Assembly: GCA_002413265.1 (NCBI GenBank) | Contig: DHWR01000160.1 | Coordinates: 1-6,049, forward strand | Reading direction: 5' to 3' | DNA: 6,049 nucleotides | Source: Chloroflexi bacterium UBA5177 | Lineage (GTDB): Bacteria; Chloroflexota; UBA5177 | Program-made: the position numbers and the translations under genes | Notes under the pieces: generated by a model | Told to the model about the DNA's origin: nothing | What the model saw: the letters and a program-made list of their open reading frames with translations, nothing else | The model's database searches: none | Part shown: piece by piece, positions 1 through 5,806 of the stretch | Position numbering within the stretch: position 1 is the first letter of the stretch | How the letters are laid out: every line of letters begins with the position of its first letter

Positions 1-1976
1 CTGACGTGCTTGAAGACGTATTCGAGATCGGGGTTTCTCCGCGGGAATGCAATCTCGGCTCGCTGCAACTGCGCTAGAGGCGCCTCCAGCAGCTCGGCTG
101 CCTGCCCCACCACTTCCGCTAGGAGCTGCACGCCGAAGCTCCGTCCGATCACGCTCGCCACCTGCGCCACCTGTTTGGTCTCGCCCTCGAGGCGATCCAG
201 TCGTGCCAGAAGGACTTCGGTCAGCGTGCTGGGCAGGCTCTCCGCCGCTCCCGGCACCAGGTACACCTGCCCACTGCGCTGCTCCAGCCCGCCGGTCTCC
301 TGCAGAGCCCGCAGCATCTCCTCCACGAAGAAGGGGTTGCCTCCTGCTCGCTCCGCCACATGGCGTTCCAGCTCGGGAGAGAGCTGGACGCCTCCCAAGA
401 CCGCTCCCGCCAAGGTCGCGGCGTCCCGCTCCCCCAGCGGTCGCAGGGTCAACCGCTCCGGCCAGCCCCATTCGCTCCACGGGGGATTCCATCCCGGTCG
501 ACTTGCTGCCAGCACCAGGACCCGCAGCCCCAAGACGTCGGCCAGCACGTTAGTCAGGACCTCTTTGCTGGAGTTATCCGTCCAGTGCAGGTCCTCGAGC
601 ATGACGATGGTCGGTGCGCGCTCGCTCACGGCTCCCAGCACCGCCCGCAGGCTCCGAATGAGGGCCTGCCGCCGGATCTGTGGTCCTCCTTTGGAGACCG
701 GACTCTCCCCGATGGGCAGGCCCAGCACTTCTCCCAGCACGTCGAGGGCCTCTGACCGGGTCTCGGCCTGGCTAATTAGTCCAGGGATCACCGAGCGCAG
801 CTTGATTGCAACCTCGTCCAGGCTCTCCTGTTCCTTCAGGCCAAAGAGCGATCGCAGGAGATCGGCCACCAGCCACAGACTGATCTCCTGACCATAGGAC
901 AGAGCGCGGCCACGGACCACCCGCACCGTCGACGAGGAGGCAAGCGTGCCGAGGAACTCGGCCACCAGGCGGCTCTTGCCAACTCCAGCGTCGCCGACCA
1001 TCGTGAGCAGTTGCCCTTCACCGCCTTCCGCCCGGACCCACGCTTCAAAGAGCAGGCTCATCTCCCGGTCCCGGCCAATGAGCGGCGTCTCATACCCTTC
1101 CCAGCGCTCCCCAAACTCTTCCCGGACCCCGAGGGCGGGCCACACCGGCACCGCGGCCACCTTGCCTTTGAGGGTCACCTCGCGGCGGTCCCCGTAGCGA
1201 ATGCGCCGCCGCGTGAGGCGCATGGTTTCGGCACCGACCAGGATCTCTCCCGGCTCGGCCGTCGCCTGTAGACGCGCCGCCGTATTGACCGCATCCCCCG
1301 TCACTGCGACGTCCTGCCGCCCGGAGGCATCCCACGTCCCGCTCACTACTTCCCCAGTGTTCACGCCGACCCGGATCTGGGGTTCTGTCTGCCATCTTGT
1401 GCTGGCTGTTGCCGCCACCGGCTCGATCGCCTGCTGCATGCCCAGCGCACAGAGTACCGCCCGTTCCGCATCATCCTCGTGTGCGATCGGTGCGCCAAAG
1501 AGGGCCAGCACCGCGTCCCCGGCATACTTCTCCACCGTCCCCCCATAGCGCGCGATCTGCACGCTCATCGCCTTGAAGTACTGAGCCTGGAGGTCGCGGA
1601 CCTCCTCCGGATCGAGCGACTCAGAGAGAGGTGTGAATCCAACTAGATCGCAGAAGAGGGCGGTGACCAGACGGCGCTCCTCTGAAGCTGTGGGCGAGGG
1701 CGGGGAAGCTGGAACGGCTGCGGACGACACAGGGAGCGCGGTCGTGGGTCCCGCCGATGGGGGAGCGGCTACAGAGGGAGGAGGAGCAGTAGCTGAGGTG
1801 GGAGCGGTAGCCGAGAGCGCGGCACCGCAATCGCCACAGAAGCGCTTCCCCGGTGGGGTCTCCGCGCCACACGCCGGGCAGAGAAGGGGTAGAGGAGAGC
1901 CGCAGTCGCCACAAAATCGCTTGCCAGTCGGGTTCGACTGTCCACAGGCGGGACAGGTGACGCTGGTTGGCTCCAT
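1..1976 (-). CDS. Zinc-ribbon / class III adenylate-guanylate cyclase / AAA ATPase signalling protein (3' end outside window)
   Basis: The reading frame is open from an ATG at 1976 to the left window edge (658 residues visible); I followed it codon by codon and found no stop. Residues 8-51 contain two zinc ribbons, each CPAC...CGDC (C8, C11, C22, C25 and C33, C36, C47, C50). Residues about 54-97 are a Pro/Ala/Ser/Thr linker. The cyclase domain starts near residue 99 (EERRLVTALFCDLVGFT). Metal aspartates are D110 and D154 (KYAGDAV), K150 is the purine-contacting lysine, and N231 and R235 (GDAVNTAAR) are the transition-state pair. The ATPase follows: Walker A GDAGVGKS at 328-335, Walker B IVMLED at 457-462, and the NPFFVEE motif at 547-553. 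The visible end, LEYVFKHVS, is where such proteins continue into helical/TPR repeats. The family makes cyclic nucleotides under control of a STAND-like ATPase and is cytosolic. No clear Shine-Dalgarno lies within 12 bases of the ATG, so the start rests on the conserved N-terminal ribbon. Confidence 0.93.
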   Translation of the reverse strand, partial: MEPTSVTCPACGQSNPTGKRFCGDCGSPLPLLCPACGAETPPGKRFCGDCGAALSATAPTSATAPPPSVAAPPSAGPTTALPVSSAAVPASPPSPTASEERRLVTALFCDLVGFTPLSESLDPEEVRDLQAQYFKAMSVQIARYGGTVEKYAGDAVLALFGAPIAHEDDAERAVLCALGMQQAIEPVAATASTRWQTEPQIRVGVNTGEVVSGTWDASGRQDVAVTGDAVNTAARLQATAEPGEILVGAETMRLTRRRIRYGDRREVTLKGKVAAVPVWPALGVREEFGERWEGYETPLIGRDREMSLLFEAWVRAEGGEGQLLTMVGDAGVGKSRLVAEFLGTLASSSTVRVVRGRALSYGQEISLWLVADLLRSLFGLKEQESLDEVAIKLRSVIPGLISQAETRSEALDVLGEVLGLPIGESPVSKGGPQIRRQALIRSLRAVLGAVSERAPTIVMLEDLHWTDNSSKEVLTNVLADVLGLRVLVLAASRPGWNPPWSEWGWPERLTLRPLGERDAATLAGAVLGGVQLSPELERHVAERAGGNPFFVEEMLRALQETGGLEQRSGQVYLVPGAAESLPSTLTEVLLARLDRLEGETKQVAQVASVIGRSFGVQLLAEVVGQAAELLEAPLAQLQRAEIAFPRRNPDLEYVFKHV

Positions 1977-2006
1977 GGTAGCGCCATCGTACCAGGTTCC
2001 TTGACA

Positions 2007-2023
2007 GAGCGCAGGAGGCGCTC
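2007..2023. repeat. Short inverted repeat between transposase remnant and cyclase start
   Basis: GAGCGC (2007-2012) and GCGCTC (2018-2023) form a perfect 6-bp stem with a 5-base loop. It sits immediately downstream of the stop codon of the minus-strand transposase tail and about 31 bases upstream of the cyclase ATG. It has no T-run on the minus strand, so it is not a convincing terminator. It could be part of the end of the decayed insertion sequence or a leader hairpin of the cyclase mRNA. Confidence 0.3.
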
Positions 2024-2024
2024 C

Positions 2025-2135
2025 TTACAGCCAGAGAACGATCGAGGCCATGATGAGCATGCCGAGGTAGTGAGCGCCCCGCTTCTCATACCGGGTAGCG
2101 ATGCGGCGAAAAGTCCGGCAGAGCGACGTATCGAC
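2025..2135 (-). pseudogene. IS5-type transposase, C-terminal remnant
   Basis: The minus-strand translation ends with TFRRIATRYEKRGAHYLGM followed by LIMASIVLWL and a TAA at 2027-2025. This FRRIATRYEK...N/HYLxML...A..VWL pattern is the C-terminal end of IS5-family DDE transposases, just after the catalytic glutamate. Only about 36 residues are recognisable. Residues further upstream in the same frame (to 2294) do not look like a transposase, and the region with the catalytic D, D and E is absent. The remnant is therefore inactive. It points toward the cyclase gene, whose start lies about 50 bases further on. The left boundary of the recognisable homology is approximate. Confidence 0.7.
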
Positions 2136-2138
2136 GAA

Positions 2139-2285
2139 GTTACAGCGAAGGACAAAACCCTGCGCGAGAACCCTGAGGCGGCCCAAGCTCGGCATGAAGA
2201 ATACTCGCGTCAGGTAGCCGAGCTCGTGAAATGTCGGTACGCCCTGCCGGTCCCCGTGTCTTTCATGCTGGCAGTGGCGATGTGA
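2139..2285 (+). other. Possible coding fragment, unidentified helical segment
   Basis: On the plus strand this stretch reads as a charged, helix-like peptide, with KTLRENPEAAQARHEEYSRQ followed by VAELVKCRYALP, ending at TGA 2283-2285. The composition (Glu, Ala, Arg, Gln at helix spacing) looks more like real protein than antisense noise. It has no start codon of its own with a ribosome site, and its 5' side runs into sequence antisense to the transposase tail. It might be an N-terminal piece of the decayed zinc-finger gene that follows, but the frames differ and I do not recognise a family. It may be chance. Confidence 0.25.
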
Positions 2286-2302
2286 CTGTGGCATGGTTGT
2301 AG

Positions 2303-2594
2303 GGATTCAGCGGGGCTGGACCGAAGGTACGCGCCGCGCTGCAACGGCACTTGGGACTCAGCGGCGGCGAACTTGACCGTCTGGTAGCGGCCAAGCACCC
2401 TGAAGGACGGTACACGTGCCTTGATTGCGGCGCGAAAGTCTGGGGCGCCCGAAACTTACTGCGAGGCGTGTTACTCAAAGCACCGGCAGTACGCAAGAAA
2501 GAAGTGTCCCGTCTGCCACAAGCCCCGTGAACTCCAGGCACTCCTCGACTGGTTCGGTGCCGGCCGCTCGCTCTCCTGCCATGTCCGTTTCTGA
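2303..2594 (+). pseudogene. Frameshifted remnant of a cysteine-pair (zinc-finger-like) protein
   Basis: Two plus-strand frames join into one sensible protein. The first, from just after a TAG at 2300-2302, reads ALQRHLGLSGGELDRLVAAK and then YTCLDCGAKVWG. Near 2445-2450 the sense moves to another frame that reads TYCEACYSKHRQYARKKCPV and ends at TGA 2592-2594. Dropping one base from the C-run near 2447-2450 restores a continuous frame. The result has three CxxC pairs (CLDC, CEAC, CPVC) spaced like a small treble-clef or ribbon zinc site. A SprT-like C-terminal ribbon is one weak possibility; I do not recognise the family. There is no start codon in frame after the TAG, so the gene is also 5'-truncated. 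Its end is 10 bases from the convergent methyltransferase stop. Confidence 0.55.
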
Positions 2595-2604
2595 CAAACC
2601 ACCG

Positions 2605-3231
2605 CTAGGTGCGGGCGAAGAGGTAGGCGCGGCGAGTCTGAACCTCGACGTCCGGATAGGGGTCACGCTCGATAACCTCGATGTCTGAGAAGCCGGCCGC
2701 ATGCAGATAGCCTCGCATCTCGTCCGGCTGGAAGAAGACAAAGTCAAGATCTACCGGCTTCTCGAAAAACTCCTCCACATGCCGAATCTCATCGCCGATG
2801 TGGAATGCAAGGACCAAAAGACCGCCGGGAATGAGAACACGCCTGATCTCCTCCAGTACCGCGGTCACGCCCTCTCGTGGAATGTGGATGACGCTGTAGA
2901 ACGCCACGACACCGCTGAAGGAGCCGTCCGGGTCGTCGAGTCCGTACATGTCGCCCTGACGGAACTCGAGCCCCGGATTGAGGATGCGCGCCTCTTCCAC
3001 CATGCGGGTCGAAAGGTCAATGCCCACCACCGGCACACCCAGCTCATGGAGACAGCGCGCCACGTGCCCCGGTCCACAACCCAGGTCGCAGACTGGATGC
3101 CGTTTTGTGGCAGAGACTTCCGTGGCGAAGCGCTCCAGAAGCTCCCGGTCGAACGGCTTGCCAGCAAGCTCGCCCGCGATACGCTCGGTGTACTCAGCCG
3201 CGACCCGGTCGTAGCTCTCCTCTGCTTTCAT
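2605..3231 (-). CDS. Class I SAM-dependent methyltransferase
   Basis: This 208-residue protein has the usual length of a stand-alone Rossmann-fold methyltransferase. Motif I is DLGCGPG at residues 49-55, preceded by the strand residues PVC. The acidic ribose-binding residue is D72 in VVGIDLS. Motif II/III contains QGDMYGL with D94 as the adenine-contacting position, followed by the FYSVIHIPR loop and the IRRVLIPGGLLVL strand typical of the Methyltransf_11/25 group. The N-terminal SYDRVAAEYTER is the usual cap seen in small-molecule methyltransferases. The substrate cannot be read from sequence. The start is supported by GGAG (3238-3241, minus) six bases before the ATG. The gene is monocistronic, convergent with a zinc-finger pseudogene and divergent from a short NHL-like ORF. 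Confidence 0.93.
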   Translation of the reverse strand: MKAEESYDRVAAEYTERIAGELAGKPFDRELLERFATEVSATKRHPVCDLGCGPGHVARCLHELGVPVVGIDLSTRMVEEARILNPGLEFRQGDMYGLDDPDGSFSGVVAFYSVIHIPREGVTAVLEEIRRVLIPGGLLVLAFHIGDEIRHVEEFFEKPVDLDFVFFQPDEMRGYLHAAGFSDIEVIERDPYPDVEVQTRRAYLFART

Positions 3232-3237
3232 TGCCCA

Positions 3238-3241
3238 CTCC
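3238..3241 (-). promoter_or_regulatory. Shine-Dalgarno of the methyltransferase
   Basis: GGAG on the minus strand lies six bases upstream of the ATG at 3231. It fixes the start of the methyltransferase; no other start in this frame has a comparable site. Confidence 0.6.
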
Positions 3242-3274
3242 GGTTACAGTCATCTTGCACGAGGAGGAACGAGG

Positions 3275-3355
3275 ATGAGAACCTTAGACTTCGGTCCGGA
3301 CCAGCGCGTCCAGAAGTTCTCGCCGACGGGCAAGGTACTTGCCGTCTGGCGATGA
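3275..3355 (+). CDS. Short ORF resembling one NHL-type beta-propeller repeat (probably truncated)
   Basis: A 26-codon ORF starts at ATG 3275 and ends at TGA 3353-3355. AGGAGG (3262-3267) lies seven bases before the ATG, which is an excellent ribosome site. The peptide contains QRVQKFSPTGKVLAVW, which resembles the core of an NHL repeat (consensus roughly NRIQKFDPDGKFL.xWG). A real NHL protein has many such repeats, so this is either a fragment cut off by the neighbouring insertion sequence or a small ORF with chance resemblance. The IS630 remnant begins within about 10-40 bases of its end. It is divergent from the methyltransferase, with 43 bases between the two starts. Confidence 0.35.
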   Translation: MRTLDFGPDQRVQKFSPTGKVLAVWR

Positions 3356-3393
3356 CCGCCGCCATTACAGCATGGCGTAGATACTCCAGCGGT

Positions 3394-3507
3394 TTAGGCG
3401 ACCAGTGCTTTGCCCTGATATGTCCACTTGAAGGGCTTGGCCGTCGTGCGGTTGTAGTAGGGCGATGAACTTCTCGTACCTTGCTCGCCAGATCCTCCAA
3501 TAACTTT
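3394..3507 (-). pseudogene. IS630-type transposase, frameshifted C-terminal remnant
   Basis: The minus strand encodes LLEDLASKVRE, then FIA, then YYNRTTAKPFKWTYQGKALV, each in a different frame, ending at TAA 3396-3394. Removing one base at 3470 and one at 3460 gives a continuous tail with the (F)IAYYNRTxAKPFKWTYxGK signature of the C-terminus of IS630-family (Tc1/mariner-like) DDE transposases. Only about 35 residues remain, and the catalytic residues lie in the missing part. The element end probably falls between the stop codon and about 3360, where an AT-richer stretch (TACAGCATGGCGTAGATACT) looks like an insertion-sequence terminus; I cannot pair it because the other end is absent. Confidence 0.75.
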
Positions 3508-3682
3508 AAGAAGGAGTTCCACGGCAGCCTCCCTCAACGTTGGGTTGCGGAGCGGACCTTCAGTTTGGTTTGGGCAGAGCGGACGACTCGCAGAGGAATA
3601 CGAGCGGCTGTGCGAGACCAACCGGGCGATGATCTATGCCACGATGACCCGCCTCATGCTCAAGCGATTGGCTGGCGCGTGA
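3508..3682 (+). pseudogene. Second IS5/IS4-like transposase, frameshifted C-terminal remnant
   Basis: The plus strand reads KKEFHGSLPQRWVAERTFS in one frame (3508-3564). After one surplus T in the run 3564-3566 it reads WFGQSGRLAEEYERLCETNR followed by AMIYATMTRLMLKRLAGA, with TGA at 3680-3682. RWVxERTFxWxGxxRRLxxDYE and the C-terminal MIYAxMxRLMLRRL are the conserved end of a common IS5-family DDE transposase subgroup; the E of RWVAERTF is the likely catalytic glutamate. The remaining two catalytic aspartates and about two thirds of the protein are missing upstream, where IS630-derived sequence begins at once. This subgroup differs from the remnant at 2025-2135, which has the FRRIATRYEK type of C-terminus. 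Confidence 0.75.
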
Positions 3683-3703
3683 CCCTTCTCAGAGCGCTCC
3701 TAG

Positions 3704-4031
3704 CTAGTGGTCCCCGTTAGATGGCGTCGAGTCCGTGTCGGCGACACGGAGCTCGACCAGCAGGTTCCAGGAATTGCGCAGGGCGAGAGCAAACATGCCG
3801 ACGAGGATGTAGGCGATGCCGACCTGCGAGTGTACCCCCTGGGCCATAACAACTGTGTACCCCCAGAAGCAGGGCATAGAGAATCAGGGGACCAACGATG
3901 ACCCAGAGCGTGCGTTTGAGTGTTGCCGCGTTACGGCTGTCGACCGCCGGCCAGGTCCTCGCTACGACCTCCGTTACGGTTCGCGGCAGTGCTGATGGCT
4001 GCAGAGGGGCTGAAGACGGTAACCGGTGCAT
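3704..4031 (-). pseudogene. Two-helix membrane protein gene broken by a 25-bp repeat-bounded insertion
   Basis: From ATG 4031 the minus strand encodes TVTEVVARTWPAVDSRNAAT and then a hydrophobic helix (LWVIVGPLILYALLLGV, about residues 42-58). The frame then degenerates into Arg/His/Pro-rich sequence. Another frame supplies QVGIAYILVGMFALALRNSW followed by NLLVELRVADTD and a TAG at 3706-3704. GTGTACCCCC occurs on the plus strand at 3830-3839 and again at 3855-3864. Removing one 25-base unit (25 = 3x8+1) gives a continuous protein of exactly 100 residues with two transmembrane helices. I do not recognise the family. No strong Shine-Dalgarno precedes the ATG, so the start is uncertain. The gene is divergent from the VOC gene, with 84 bases between the two starts. 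Confidence 0.6.
3830..3864. repeat. 10-bp direct repeat at 25-bp spacing
   Basis: GTGTACCCCC is present at 3830-3839 and at 3855-3864, separated by a 15-base spacer. The two copies bracket the point where the membrane-protein reading frame is lost, which is the pattern left by slippage or a small tandem duplication. Confidence 0.8.
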
Positions 4032-4104
4032 ATGGTAGAACGACGGCACACGCGATCCGGTTGCCGCTTGGCGACTTCGGCCCGCTCGACACAACCCGAA
4101 CGGT

Positions 4105-4113
4105 GAGGAGGAG
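4105..4113 (+). promoter_or_regulatory. Strong Shine-Dalgarno of the VOC gene
   Basis: GAGGAGGAG lies directly before the ATG at 4116, with spacing of 2-7 bases depending on register. It decides the start of the VOC gene. Upstream, 4032-4104, I see no convincing -35/-10 pair on either strand, although divergent promoters are expected here. Confidence 0.75.
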
Positions 4114-4115
4114 AC

Positions 4116-4616
4116 ATGGCTCTGCTCAACGACTTGCACCACATGACATTCATCACCGGCGATATGGATCGGTTGATTGCGTTCTATCGACGGATCTTTG
4201 ACGCGCCAGTCACCTTCGACCGCGTTGAGGAAGATCCTCCTGAGTGGCAACGATACCGCCCACTGCGCCACGCCTTCATCGAGATTGGTCCCCATACGGT
4301 GCTGCATCCGTTCGAGGTGGAGGGCGTCGACCCCCCCGGACGCGAACCCATGTTCGGACGTGGTCGTCTAGACCACTTCGCGCTGAACGCGTCGAGCGAG
4401 GAAGCCTTTCGCGAGATCCGACGTCGTCTCATCGCCGAAGGGGCGAACGCGACGGAAGGCGGACTCGTGTCCGACATGGGCTCGATGTGGAGCTTGAGCT
4501 TCTACGACCCGGACGGAGCGTGGCTCGAGGTGATGTGGGTGAAACCGGGAGCGTCATCGAGCAGCCCCATCACCCGGCCAGGCGAGTGGGAAATGGTCGA
4601 CCCCGACAGAGAGTGA
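4116..4616 (+). CDS. VOC superfamily (glyoxalase / dioxygenase fold) protein
   Basis: This 166-residue protein has two beta-alpha-beta-beta-beta modules. The first begins LHHMTFITGDMDRLIAFYRR (residues 7-26) and the second RLDHFALNASSEEAFREI (84-101). It ends with FYDPDGAWLEVMWV (129-142), the hallmark of VOC proteins. The four expected metal positions can be placed at H8 or H9, E56 (FIEIG), H87 (LDHFA) and E138 (WLEVMW), so metal binding is plausible. Known members include glyoxalase I, extradiol dioxygenases and fosfomycin-type thiol transferases; nothing in the sequence picks one, so no symbol is given. The C-terminal 20 residues are a Ser/Pro-rich tail. It appears monocistronic. Confidence 0.92.
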   Translation: MALLNDLHHMTFITGDMDRLIAFYRRIFDAPVTFDRVEEDPPEWQRYRPLRHAFIEIGPHTVLHPFEVEGVDPPGREPMFGRGRLDHFALNASSEEAFREIRRRLIAEGANATEGGLVSDMGSMWSLSFYDPDGAWLEVMWVKPGASSSSPITRPGEWEMVDPDRE

Positions 4617-4677
4617 CGACGCTGAGCCAAGCTCCCGAAGCTGACAGACGCGGCGCCAAGCTCACAGTAGGTCGGAA

Positions 4678-4700
4678 AACCTCCTGGCGAGCGGGAGGTT
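4678..4700. repeat. 7-bp inverted repeat downstream of the VOC gene
   Basis: AACCTCC (4678-4684) and GGAGGTT (4694-4700) form a 7-bp stem with a 9-base loop, 62 bases after the VOC stop codon. On the plus strand it is not followed by a T-run. On the minus strand it ends in TTTT, which would suit a minus-strand terminator, but no minus-strand gene is seen reading into it. Its role is unclear; it may simply protect the 3' end of the VOC transcript. Confidence 0.35.
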
Positions 4701-4706
4701 CTGAGA

Positions 4707-4722
4707 TGTTCCACGTCGAACA
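4707..4722. promoter_or_regulatory. parS: parS-like ParB binding site
   Basis: TGTTCCACGTCGAACA differs at one base from the perfect palindrome TGTTCCACGTGGAACA, a well-known variant of the bacterial parS consensus TGTTTCACGTGAAACA. It lies in a non-coding gap, which is common but not required for parS. ParB spreads from such sites to guide chromosome segregation. One mismatch in a 16-base site makes chance occurrence unlikely in one window, but across a whole genome degenerate matches are expected, and no parA or parB is in view. Confidence 0.4.
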
Positions 4723-4779
4723 CGTTTCCACCGAGGGGTCACGTCGTGCGGCGTCGAGCGCTGGGCCGTCAAGACGGGC

Positions 4780-5580
4780 ATGGACTCGGGAGCTGGACGC
4801 GTAAACCAGGAAGCAGTACAGCGGACGAGCATATTTCATTTGCGGTCACTGTCTGCACCAAGCTTTCTTCCATCGCAGAGCCGAATCAGGCCTGTGGAGA
4901 CGACGGTGTGGCAGATCACGGGCACACTGGTTCGAGTGAAGGAAGAGCAGGACTCGGACTTTCATCTGGTCATCGCCGACTCTGGCGGCCGCACAATGAT
5001 CCTGGAGATTCCGGCGCCAGCGTGTATCAGTTCCAGCCCCTTCCTACCGAGCGAGAAGTACGTGCGGCAGCTCTTCACCTCGGACTTTCACCCGTCGAGT
5101 TCGTGGCAGCGGCCGGATGTGCAGATCACAGTGAAGGGTGTCGGCTACTTCGACTACCTGCACGGGCAGTCGGGGGTGGCGCCGAACGGGATCGAGCTGC
5201 ACCCGCTGCTGGGCTTCAGTGTTGGAGGTCACACCGCGGCGAACACTCCACCGTCGCCGCCGGCTCCACGGCCCGCGCCCATCTCTGGAGGCGCTTTCAC
5301 GGTTCACGCCTATGTAGTGCCGGCCACCATGCCCTACAACGCATATCCGGCGCTCTACGCGAAGACGACGCCAGGAGCGGCCTGCTCCGCCTCGGTCGTC
5401 TACTCGACGGGACGATCCCCGGCGTCCTTCGACGGGTCATCTCGAACGGTCGGCAACGCTGGCCTCGTGAACTGGACGTGGCACGAAGAGACTAGCGGAA
5501 GCGGCGGAACAGCGAAGGTGGCATGCAGCTATCGAGGGCGGACTGCATCAGCCACGGCCGCGTTCACCGTCATTGGGTAA
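4780..5580 (+). CDS. Secreted-type two-domain beta protein lacking a visible signal peptide
   Basis: The 266-residue ORF has two recognisable parts. Residues about 39-147 run from VETTVWQITGTLVRVKEEQD through DFHLVIAD to VKGVGYFDYLHGQSGVAPNG and IELHP (H128 to P142). This is a domain I know from uncharacterised exported bacterial proteins; its function is not established. A Pro-rich linker (156-167) leads to an Ig-like beta domain (170-266) with C202 and C249 placed to form a disulfide, which fits an extracellular location. The first 38 residues show no signal peptide or lipobox, and no Shine-Dalgarno precedes ATG 4780. The frame stays open back to 4705 but has no alternative start. The real 5' end, with its export signal, has probably been lost or lies in another frame, so this may be a pseudogene. 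Confidence 0.65.
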   Translation: MDSGAGRVNQEAVQRTSIFHLRSLSAPSFLPSQSRIRPVETTVWQITGTLVRVKEEQDSDFHLVIADSGGRTMILEIPAPACISSSPFLPSEKYVRQLFTSDFHPSSSWQRPDVQITVKGVGYFDYLHGQSGVAPNGIELHPLLGFSVGGHTAANTPPSPPAPRPAPISGGAFTVHAYVVPATMPYNAYPALYAKTTPGAACSASVVYSTGRSPASFDGSSRTVGNAGLVNWTWHEETSGSGGTAKVACSYRGRTASATAAFTVIG

Positions 5581-5596
5581 AGGTGCTGCTCAGAAC

Positions 5597-5642
5597 AAAA
5601 AGAGCCCCGCCCGGGCGATTTGTACCAACCCCGACGAGGCTC
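5597..5642 (-). terminator. Rho-independent terminator-like hairpin (minus strand)
   Basis: Read on the minus strand, GAGCCTCG (5642-5635) pairs with CGGGGCTC (5609-5602), seven Watson-Crick pairs plus one G-U, followed directly by TTTTT (5601-5597). The 25-base loop can form an additional CGGG/CCCG pairing. It would end transcription coming from the ABM-like gene at 5807. The plus strand lacks a T-run after the stem, so it is not an obvious terminator for the beta protein that ends at 5580. Confidence 0.55.
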
Positions 5643-5659
5643 GCACCAAAAATGGCGGC

Positions 5660-5749
5660 TCAGTTCAGGACGATTGTGGACCGCCTGTGGCGTACCTCGG
5701 CTGCCGCGGCCATCAGTATCTCGTAGCTTTGCATCGAGTCGACCACCAT
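5660..5749 (-). CDS. Possible short ORF, unidentified (may begin upstream)
   Basis: From ATG 5749 the minus strand reads MVVDSMQSYEILMAAAAEVR and continues to a TGA at 5662-5660, 29 residues in all. The same frame is open upstream to the TAA of the ABM-like gene (LQWRPVLYCEPQQEI), so a TTG start near 5794 is possible. The composition is protein-like and the stretch lies between the upstream gene and the terminator hairpin. I see no ribosome site and recognise no family. It could be the decayed end of a longer gene. Confidence 0.3.
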   Translation of the reverse strand: MVVDSMQSYEILMAAAAEVRHRRSTIVLN

Positions 5750-5806
5750 GATTTCCTGCTGCGGCTCGCAGTAGAGCACGGGCCGCCACTGCAACCGAAG
5801 AACCGT

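Noticed and set aside
10..891. Long plus-strand ORFs across 10-1548
   Set aside because: They are antisense to the cyclase/ATPase gene, are Arg/Ser/Pro-rich, and contain no domain; the minus frame carries all conserved motifs.
1769..2155. Minus-strand ORF overlapping the cyclase start in another frame
   Set aside because: It is a shadow of the zinc-ribbon start and of the transposase tail; its translation shows no family features.
2701..3468. 255-codon plus-strand ORF
   Set aside because: Antisense to the methyltransferase and then to the IS630 remnant; no ribosome site or recognisable motif.
4032..4307. N-terminal extension of the membrane-protein frame into the VOC gene region
   Set aside because: This part is antisense to the VOC gene; the membrane protein is better started at ATG 4031.
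4244..4804. 186-codon plus ORF overlapping the VOC gene
   Set aside because: Arg-rich out-of-frame reading of the VOC gene, whose own frame has the metal-binding pattern and a strong ribosome site.
4746..5495. 249-codon plus ORF overlapping the beta protein
   Set aside because: Out-of-frame reading with Arg/Gly/Ala-rich low-information sequence; the 4780 frame has the HGQ...IELHP motif and paired cysteines.
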